Assembly (NCBI GenBank): GCA_016795465.1 | Contig: JAEUHK010000101.1 | Coordinates: forward strand, 1 to 64,000 | DNA from: Verrucomicrobiaceae bacterium | GTDB taxonomy: Bacteria; Verrucomicrobiota; Verrucomicrobiia; Verrucomicrobiales; Verrucomicrobiaceae | DNA length: 64,000 nucleotides | Direction: 5' to 3' | In this document: positions 59,265-64,000 of the stretch, piece by piece | How positions within the stretch are numbered: the stretch's first letter is position 1 | Layout: each line of letters starts with the position of its first letter | Position numbers and translations under genes: made by a program | Notes under the pieces: model-generated | Told to the model about the DNA's origin: nothing | The model's input: only the letters and a program-made list of their open reading frames with translations | The model's database searches: none

Positions 59265-59936
59265 TCACAAAGGGAGAGCGAAGGTCGTTTTTGCCGCGCT
59301 TTTCCGATCAGGACTATGCCCCAGCATTTCTGCTGTCCTCCGGATACTGGCATGCCAAAGAGTCTGAAATGCGGCCCAACTCAGATCACCAAGAAAATCA
59401 AGATCTGCGAGATGAATGATTCCATCTGGTGATTTTTTCATGAATAACTTATAAGGCGGGCGCGGCTTGACGCGAAACGCGATTTCTACAAAGGGCGATC
59501 TTCGTGTAATTGGGAAGTCATCAAATGGCCCGAATCCCGAAATCCAGCTCAAAGCCTGACCAGCTTTTGCACGAATTGCGATGCACCTGTATCCATCTAT
59601 ATATTCATCGCTTTCGATGAAAAACGGATCGGTCGTGCTTAGCACATTAATGAGCTCAACGACACCATCAAGTGTATTGACGGAAGGGAAAATGAATGAG
59701 GCAGTGCTGACTTCGGGGCACCCAATAGCATCTTGGAATGCGCAATTGATCTGCGAGGAATCAGGTGCAAGCACATATTGCCTCCAACCATACCGCTCGG
59801 GGTTCTTGGCAGCGGCGGCGGCGAAAGCGCAACCAGCACCGTTACGCCTGTAAAATTCCATCTGTCTCTCAGTAATTTCAGATGCGGCGAGTTTTGCCGA
59901 TGATTGACTTGTCGAGGCTAGTTTGGTAGCATGCAT
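59265..59936 (-). CDS. Protein of unknown function
   Basis: The 223-aa protein has no signal peptide or membrane segment. Notable stretches are FYRRNGAGCAFAAAAAKNPERYGW, STASFIFPSVNTLDGVVELINVL and ISGFGPFDDFPITRRSPFVEIAFRVKPRP. The order of a Cys-Phe-Ala-x-A entry, a central strand-helix and a late aromatic substrate-like loop faintly recalls the YqcI/YcgG heme-protein family, but I would not assign it. It lies 32 bases upstream of the MOSC gene on the same strand, so the two are probably co-transcribed, and it is divergent from the GNAT-XRE-YhhQ operon. Confidence 0.6.
   Translation of the reverse strand: MHATKLASTSQSSAKLAASEITERQMEFYRRNGAGCAFAAAAAKNPERYGWRQYVLAPDSSQINCAFQDAIGCPEVSTASFIFPSVNTLDGVVELINVLSTTDPFFIESDEYIDGYRCIAIRAKAGQALSWISGFGPFDDFPITRRSPFVEIAFRVKPRPPYKLFMKKSPDGIIHLADLDFLGDLSWAAFQTLWHASIRRTAEMLGHSPDRKSAAKTTFALPL
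59904..59932 (+). promoter_or_regulatory. Candidate sigma-70 promoter for the small RNA
   Basis: TTGACT (59904-59909), a 17-base spacer and TAGCAT (59927-59932) face right. A transcript would begin near 59939 and meet the terminator at 60045-60081. Confidence 0.5.
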
Positions 59937-59938
59937 AG

Positions 59939-60081
59939 TGGTCGAAGTGGTAAGTATGGTTCAACATCCTGACTCGTTGCTTCGACTGAGCTGGGTTTAA
60001 CACCCTTGTGAAGAGTGGCTCTGGAAAGCTCCACTTCACTGCTCAGCCCATCATTGGCACTCACCAATGATGGGCTTTTTT
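59939..60081 (+). ncRNA. Candidate structured small RNA or leader with intrinsic terminator
   Basis: Between the divergent genes, the plus strand can fold as a three-way junction: CTGAGC (59986-59991) with GCTCAG (60041-60046) encloses a small GGGT/ACCC hairpin (59993-60005) and a bulged GTGAA..GTGG/CCAC..TTCAC hairpin (60008-60039). A strong terminator follows immediately and shares two bases with the closing stem. A terminator between the starts of two divergent genes has no protein-coding client, so a short RNA or an attenuated leader of the downstream operon is the simplest reading. No known RNA family is recognised. Confidence 0.5.
60045..60081 (+). terminator. Strong intrinsic terminator 112 bases upstream of the GNAT gene
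   Basis: AGCCCATCATTGG (60045-60057) pairs perfectly with CCAATGATGGGCT (60064-60076) and ends in six T residues. Confidence 0.9.
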
Positions 60082-60099
60082 ATTGCAAAGTGACAAAAA

Positions 60100-60199
60100 T
60101 GTCCACTGATATTTACTAAGTCCACCAATAATGGACAACAATGTAATTTTGTTTGGCAATTTATGCAGCGGTGATATTTCTGTCCTCATACAATGGACA
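60100..60199 (+). promoter_or_regulatory. Cluster of TGTCCA/TGGACA half-sites upstream of the GNAT-XRE operon
   Basis: Half-sites occur at 60100-60105 (TGTCCA), 60119-60124 (AGTCCA), 60132-60137 (TGGACA), 60181-60185 (TGTCC) and 60194-60199 (TGGACA), giving inverted pairs GTCCA-n7-TGGAC and TGTCC-n8-TGGACA. The last overlaps the GNAT start codon. The likely binder is the XRE regulator encoded in the operon. Confidence 0.6.
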
Positions 60200-60669
60200 A
60201 ACTTTTCTTTCTCGCGCCATGCACGCCAAACATACATGAACCTCTTTCAGCCTGGATAAGCATGACTAACGAAGTGCCTCTAATTTCTGGAAAGAAGGAC
60301 ACTCAATTGGCACCCGAAGAACTTGCGAGATGGGTAGCAACGTCAGTTTTCGCTGTGGTTGTCTGTGTCGGCGAATTGCCAATAGGCTTTGGGTCGCTAA
60401 GCATCTCTGAAGCACCTCTCGTCAATGGCGACGTCGAGATTTGCCACTTGATTGTGCATCCCAACTGGCGTCGTCAATATAAAGGATCAAGTCTTGTTTT
60501 GGAGCTGACTCGAATAGCGAAATCCAAAGGCTTCAAGCGTGTTGTGGGTCGTGTCGCACCGCACAATGCAATCGGGCGCGCGATTTTGTCATCGTTACGA
60601 TGGGAAAAGCTTCCGACGACTGAGGTGCCTGAGGTATCATCCTGCGAATGGTTTTCCAAAGTCCTATGA
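60193..60669 (+). CDS. GNAT-family N-acetyltransferase
   Basis: The 158-aa protein has the acetyl-CoA-binding segment of the fold: EICHLIVHPNWRRQYKGSSLV (a variant R/Q-x-x-G-x-G/A loop) followed by the helix LVLELTRIAKSKGFKRVVGRV and PHNAIGRAILSSLRWEKL. The acceptor could be a small molecule, a tRNA-linked amino acid or a protein. A second in-frame ATG at 60262 is possible and would remove the overlap with the operator cluster. It overlaps the XRE gene by four bases. Codon use is AT-richer than in the host backbone. Confidence 0.8.
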   Translation: MDKLFFLAPCTPNIHEPLSAWISMTNEVPLISGKKDTQLAPEELARWVATSVFAVVVCVGELPIGFGSLSISEAPLVNGDVEICHLIVHPNWRRQYKGSSLVLELTRIAKSKGFKRVVGRVAPHNAIGRAILSSLRWEKLPTTEVPEVSSCEWFSKVL

Positions 60670-61493
60670 AACCATGGGAAAATAAAGAGTTGGGGAGCCT
60701 CATCAGGCATGAGCGGCAACGCCTCGGTATGAGTGCTTCCCAGCTAGCAACGGAAGTTGGCCTAAAGACACGTCAGCACGTGAGTGGAATCGAAAAAGGG
60801 AAGTGTCCATCCCTGGAGGTGCTAGCGTCAATAGTGCGCTTCTTGAGCAAGACATCTGGAGATCAAGAATCTGTGAAGAAGGAAACGATTCTTCGACTTG
60901 CAACAGCAGCCTTCGGTATAGCCCCTGAAGATTTGGCAACGGGTTTAGATCCCACTCGCCTCCACGAGGAAGTCTTGTTTCAAAATACGCTTCAACCTGG
61001 GGATCAAATTTGGATTCTGACGGATACTTTTGCAGAGTTGCTAGACCCTAAGTTGCTTGATCAGACCATTGGAAATATTCGAGATCGTAATATCAGCTTC
61101 ACATACTTCGTGCCGCTTGGAAGCTTTGAATGGGAAGGGCTTCTCGCCGCCTTGGCGCATTCAATTTCCGAGACTGAACTTGAACAGAGGCTTCGAATCA
61201 TCTCGATTTCCCCTTTAGCTTTTGCATGTCGGATTCGAATAGCCAATCCGGGAACGAATCGACAACACGCAGTCTATGGTTTGCGTGTTGAGGGAGGTAG
61301 TGAGTTTTTGTTTTATCCAGCCCCGGTGGATTTGGTCAGAGCGTGGATTAAAACCCTTTGTTCGTTGGTTTCTTCGCTGACTGGTGTTGGTGTCTCGACA
61401 CAACGACAGTTATGCGTTGAGAAAGCATTAAGTGCTAAACTTGGCGAAGCACGCCTGTTATTTCCAACATCCCCAATCAACAAAAATATATGA
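60666..61493 (+). CDS. XRE-family regulator with large C-terminal sensor-like domain
   Basis: The 275-aa protein starts at the ATG at 60666 (MKPWENKELGSLIRHERQRL). The XRE helix-turn-helix covers about residues 9-70 (LGMSASQLATEVGLKTRQHV, SGIEKGKCPS). After a linker, a C-terminal domain of about 170 residues contains QPGDQIWILTDTFAELLDPK and GNIRDRNISFTYFVPLGS, a strand-rich layout reminiscent of the PLD-like ligand domains attached to some HTH proteins, without HKD motifs. It probably senses a small molecule and represses its own operon through the TGTCCA sites. It overlaps both neighbours (ATGA). Confidence 0.78.
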   Translation: MKPWENKELGSLIRHERQRLGMSASQLATEVGLKTRQHVSGIEKGKCPSLEVLASIVRFLSKTSGDQESVKKETILRLATAAFGIAPEDLATGLDPTRLHEEVLFQNTLQPGDQIWILTDTFAELLDPKLLDQTIGNIRDRNISFTYFVPLGSFEWEGLLAALAHSISETELEQRLRIISISPLAFACRIRIANPGTNRQHAVYGLRVEGGSEFLFYPAPVDLVRAWIKTLCSLVSSLTGVGVSTQRQLCVEKALSAKLGEARLLFPTSPINKNI

Positions 61494-62206
61494 AGAATGA
61501 ATCTGAATCCCAAGCAGAAGATGGAAAGCCAACCAAGGAACCCCAGCTTCTCCTCGTCATCGCAATCGCATTTGTCGTCTGTCTGTTGCTATCAAATCTC
61601 GCAGCACAGAAGCTCATTCAGGTCTTCGGATATACGTTCACCGCTGGAATACTCTTGTTTCCTGTTACCTATATTTTCGGAGACTGCCTCACTGAAGTAT
61701 ATGGTTATGCCCGCACCCGCTCAGTCATTTGGTGCGGTCTTGTTGCAAGCGCATTCATGGCTGGATTTATGGCGCTTGTCGTTTGGATAAGTCCTGCCGA
61801 TGGATGGCCGTTTCAATCTTCGTTTTCTAGCGTCTATGCAATGGTTCCACGAACAGTCCTTGGTTCGATTATTGCGTATTGGGCGGGCGAATTCTTAAAC
61901 TCCTACGTTCTTGCTAAACTGAAGGTGATCAATGGTGGTCGGCGGCTTTGGTTGCGCACCATATTGTCAACCGTCTTTGGGCAGCTTTTGGACACAGTTT
62001 TATTCTTGGTCATAGCTTTTGCCGGAGTCCTGCCCACATCGTTGCTGATCCAAGCGGCATGGTCGGGCTACATTTTCAAAGTGTTGTATGAAGCTTTAGC
62101 GACCCCTTTCACTTACCTGATTGTAAACTGGTTGAAGCACAAGGAAGGCATCGACGTTTATGACTCACAAACAAATTTTAGCCCGTTCAAATTTACCTCA
62201 AAATGA
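61490..62206 (+). CDS. yhhQ: YhhQ/QPTR-type queuosine-precursor transporter
   Basis: The 238-aa protein has six or seven membrane helices and family landmarks: LLLSNLAAQKL, TAGILLFPVTYIFGDCLTEVYGYARTR, and AYWAGEFLNSYVLAKLK with a late GQLLDTVLFLVIAF helix. YhhQ family members import queuine, preQ1 or preQ0 for queuosine tRNA modification, and in some settings feed 7-deazaguanine DNA modification. No queuosine synthesis gene is visible in the window. It overlaps the XRE gene by four bases, so import is tied to this regulator and the acetyltransferase. Confidence 0.88.
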   Translation: MKNESESQAEDGKPTKEPQLLLVIAIAFVVCLLLSNLAAQKLIQVFGYTFTAGILLFPVTYIFGDCLTEVYGYARTRSVIWCGLVASAFMAGFMALVVWISPADGWPFQSSFSSVYAMVPRTVLGSIIAYWAGEFLNSYVLAKLKVINGGRRLWLRTILSTVFGQLLDTVLFLVIAFAGVLPTSLLIQAAWSGYIFKVLYEALATPFTYLIVNWLKHKEGIDVYDSQTNFSPFKFTSK

Positions 62207-62272
62207 AACTTGAGATCAATTTCGCTTCAGATGTGAATGCGGCTTCTTTGCTGCGATAACGAATTGACGGCT

Positions 62273-63163
62273 TTAAGCAAGAAGCGATCTCATCGGAGAT
62301 GGAGTGCCTGAGTGGTGTATTACCGTTCGTCCGCGTTGGCTTATCTTTAAGTCGGCTATGGCAGTTTGAAGGTGTCTCACTCGCTCCAAGTTCCTCGCTA
62401 GAACGAGCACGCGAAAGCGGTTGACGTTGAGCCGAATGAGATGCGCTTTGGAAGCCATAGTAGCCTGGTAACTTATGATTTTACGCATCACGGAGCTCTG
62501 TCGAATATCACGTCGCTCAATGGGCATCGTTCCCCGGTCTGCTTCGAGGAAGTAGTAGGTGCGTTCTACGCAACCTTCTGGACGAGTCACTTCGAGGGCG
62601 AAGACCTTGTCCGGCACCACGCCGACATGGCGTTTGCCGGGGAGATCAACCGTCCAGCGAAAGGGTTCACGGTGATTCTCTCGACCTTTGGGTTGAGGCA
62701 GTTCGTGAGCGAAAAGCAGACGAACATCAGGACGCTGGCGGCAGTCGAGTTCGAGCGCGGCCATGAAGTCACTGACCATGAGGGTGTGCTCCAGGAATAG
62801 ACGGCCAATGCCTTTGTTTCGAGTCGTCCAATCCATGCGCTCGAAGGGCATGTCGAGATCACGTCGAAGACGCCCCGCTCCGCGTGAGGCGAGGCCATAG
62901 ACGAGACTTTTAGAGCCGCCCTCGTGGTAGTAATCGAGCTGGCAGCGTGGGCGTTCCAGGTAGCCGTGGTGGTAGAGGAGGTTCAGACGGCGTAGAAGCT
63001 GCTGGCGGCTGCCACCGGCCAGTTTGATGAGCCATTCTGAACGAATGAAGCGATGCTCGGCGACATGGCGGAGGATTTCGAGGTCGCGCTGGGTGAATTG
63101 GAATGATCCAGCGGCATCAGGATCGCGTGTGAATCGCGGGAGCCGCTGCTGTTTTTCAGTCAT
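62273..63163 (-). CDS. Replication-relaxation family protein
   Basis: The 296-aa protein has an N-terminal winged-helix-like region (FTQRDLEILRHVAEHRFIRSEWL, then LAGGSRQQLLRRLNLLYHHGYLER) and a C-terminal alpha/beta domain with VPDKVFALEV and YYFLEADRGTMPIERR. This is the pattern of the Replic_Relax family found on plasmids and integrative elements, first linked to plasmid replication and relaxation control. It is backbone, between ArdC and the AT-rich cargo patch, and is GC-rich like the rest of the backbone. Confidence 0.82.
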   Translation of the reverse strand: MTEKQQRLPRFTRDPDAAGSFQFTQRDLEILRHVAEHRFIRSEWLIKLAGGSRQQLLRRLNLLYHHGYLERPRCQLDYYHEGGSKSLVYGLASRGAGRLRRDLDMPFERMDWTTRNKGIGRLFLEHTLMVSDFMAALELDCRQRPDVRLLFAHELPQPKGRENHREPFRWTVDLPGKRHVGVVPDKVFALEVTRPEGCVERTYYFLEADRGTMPIERRDIRQSSVMRKIISYQATMASKAHLIRLNVNRFRVLVLARNLERVRHLQTAIADLKISQRGRTVIHHSGTPSPMRSLLA

Positions 63164-63184
63164 GCAAGGATTGTATCACGAATA

Positions 63185-63211
63185 AAGCCTCTCCAGGTTG
63201 TGGAGAGGCTT
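63185..63211 (-). terminator. Hairpin terminator between the ArdC-like and replication-relaxation genes
   Basis: AAGCCTCTCCA and TGGAGAGGCTT are exact 11-bp complements with a five-base loop. On the minus strand the stem is followed by TATT. It lies 25 bases past the ArdC-like stop. Confidence 0.7.
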
Positions 63212-63235
63212 CTGGATTCACGCTGTCATCGTCAC

Positions 63236-64000
63236 TTAGGTGCTGTCAGTTGAAGGGGCTGCCCGATTGAGGATGAAGCTGGCAGCTTTGCTGGCCTGGG
63301 ATGCGGCATTGATGATCCAGCGTTTGTGTTCTTTGACGCGCAAGACATCCAGCCAGCTTTGCAGGTAGGCGGCGGACTGCTCATGGGAGTCACTCACGAT
63401 ATGGGTATCCATGCCGAGAAACGCAGCGCCCATCTCGGCGACGAGTTCTTCCAGGGAATAGACTTTTCCTCCGAAGCCGTCATGTTTGATGAGGCTTTCG
63501 CGGTTCAATCTCTTTGGATGACCGCTGGAGTGAATCAATTCGTGGAAGAGTGTGAGGTAGTATGCCTCGGCACTCTCGAACGACGCGATGGCAGGCATTT
63601 GAACCGTGTCTGTTGCCATGCGGTAGCAGGCCACGGTGCTTTTGCCTTCATGGATCACAGGACGTAGCTGCATCTCGGCGACGACCTGATCGGCGGCTGC
63701 GATCCGTTCATTCGGGCTGAGTGCCGGAATGCCTGGTGTTGCGGGGAACTCGATGCCTTCGATCTGCGTGGCGTTGAAGACCGTGTATTCCCGAAGGAAG
63801 AGGCGTTTGCGCTGGGGGTGTGCCGGATCGTCGGAGCCTTCGTTCTCGGAAGACGAGGCGGACTTCGATTCTCCGACCTTGATGACATGTGCGCCCCGTT
63901 CGCCCTTGCGGACATGTCCGCCTCTTTCCTGGGCCTGACGAAATGTCAGCCAGTAAGGGGAGGGCAAGTGTCGCAGGCCGAGGAGCAGGACGTTGATGCC
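63236..64000 (-). CDS. ArdC-like antirestriction protein (5' end beyond the window)
   Basis: The frame is open to the last base of the window, so the start of the ssDNA-binding N-terminal domain is missing. PYWLTFRQAQERGGHVRKGERG and FNATQIEGIEFP belong to the ArdC N-terminal domain. The C-terminal part is a zincin-like metallopeptidase with FHELIHSSGH (HExxH plus third His) and the downstream ELVAEMGAAFL glutamate. ArdC proteins bind single-stranded DNA and protect incoming conjugative DNA from restriction. This confirms that the element continues to the right. A Ser/Glu-rich insert (SASSSENEGSDD) splits the N-terminal domain. Confidence 0.9.
   Translation of the reverse strand, partial: GINVLLLGLRHLPSPYWLTFRQAQERGGHVRKGERGAHVIKVGESKSASSSENEGSDDPAHPQRKRLFLREYTVFNATQIEGIEFPATPGIPALSPNERIAAADQVVAEMQLRPVIHEGKSTVACYRMATDTVQMPAIASFESAEAYYLTLFHELIHSSGHPKRLNRESLIKHDGFGGKVYSLEELVAEMGAAFLGMDTHIVSDSHEQSAAYLQSWLDVLRVKEHKRWIINAASQASKAASFILNRAAPSTDST

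Larger units (their letters stand above)
20232..64000. mobile_element. Integrated mobile element (ICE/IME-like), left end inside window, right end beyond it
   Basis: The boundary is placed between the LacI-family stop (20158) and the recombinase stop (20232). Backbone functions are a large serine recombinase, a VirD4/TraD-like ATPase, a plasmid-type 95-aa protein, a CHC2/Toprim primase, a replication-relaxation protein and ArdC. Cargo is a metal-resistance island (27944-57034) and an AT-richer patch (58633-62206). No relaxase or type IV channel genes are visible; they may lie to the right. Exact att sites cannot be defined from this window. Confidence 0.8.

Noticed and set aside
59985..60050. 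preQ1 riboswitch upstream of the YhhQ operon
   Set aside because: The short preQ1-I core with its A-rich pseudoknot tail is not present; only general structure plus a terminator can be supported.
1..64000. tRNA or rRNA genes
   Set aside because: No cloverleaf with CCA-proximal acceptor or rRNA signature was seen on either strand by eye; a dedicated scan would be needed to exclude them fully.

Overview
The window looks like a chromosome segment of a Verrucomicrobia-type bacterium (Prosthecobacter/Verrucomicrobium-like) carrying a large integrated mobile element. Pointers to the phylum are the c-type cytochrome plus leucine-rich-repeat protein, the Gfo/Idh/MocA oxidoreductase, the secreted BNR-propeller proteins, the FAD-dependent oxidoreductase plus sodium symporter pair, high GC and scarce Shine-Dalgarno sites. 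Assignment is by gene content only; there is no rRNA or tRNA in the window.

Region 1 (1-20158) is host backbone. It opens with the end of an oxidoreductase, a class I aldolase and glgC, then a cytochrome/LRR protein, a PrxQ-type peroxiredoxin, a small membrane protein and a lipoprotein hydrolase. Two minus-strand catabolic operons follow. Operon A (13961 down to 6019) encodes two related secreted propellers, a GRP-type sugar porter, ribokinase, an exported nucleoside hydrolase, an exported esterase and an exported protein of unknown function. Operon B (18995 down to 14946) encodes an FAD oxidoreductase, an SSS symporter and a third propeller. A LacI-family regulator (19091-20158) is divergent from operon B. 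An identical 17-bp motif lies just upstream of the first gene of both operons. A possible ADP-ribosyltransferase-fold protein and an 82-aa protein sit between the operons.

Region 2 (20232 to beyond the right edge) is a mobile element of at least 43.8 kb, probably an integrative conjugative or mobilizable element. Backbone genes flank the cargo: on the left a large serine recombinase, a VirD4/TraD-like ATPase with a nuclease-like tail and accessory genes; on the right a short plasmid-type protein, a CHC2/Toprim primase, a replication-relaxation protein and an ArdC-like antirestriction protein cut by the window edge.

The cargo (27944-57034) is a heavy-metal resistance island. It holds a multicopper oxidase fused to a CopB-like barrel, small metal-binding proteins, a CnrYXH-like ECF sigma module, and an RND tripartite pump with its own two-component system and a CusR/CopR-like box. 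It also holds an LtaS-type sulfatase, a P1B ATPase, His-rich exported proteins and a second long operon with CzcCBA-like and NicO/RcnA-like exporters. Together these cover copper oxidation and export and probably Zn/Cd/Co/Ni export.

A second, AT-richer cargo patch (58633-62206) carries a MOSC protein, an unknown gene, a probable structured small RNA, and an overlapping operon of a GNAT acetyltransferase, an XRE regulator with a large sensor-like domain and a YhhQ-type queuosine-precursor transporter. This patch and the ART-like pair are the parts least explained by known systems.
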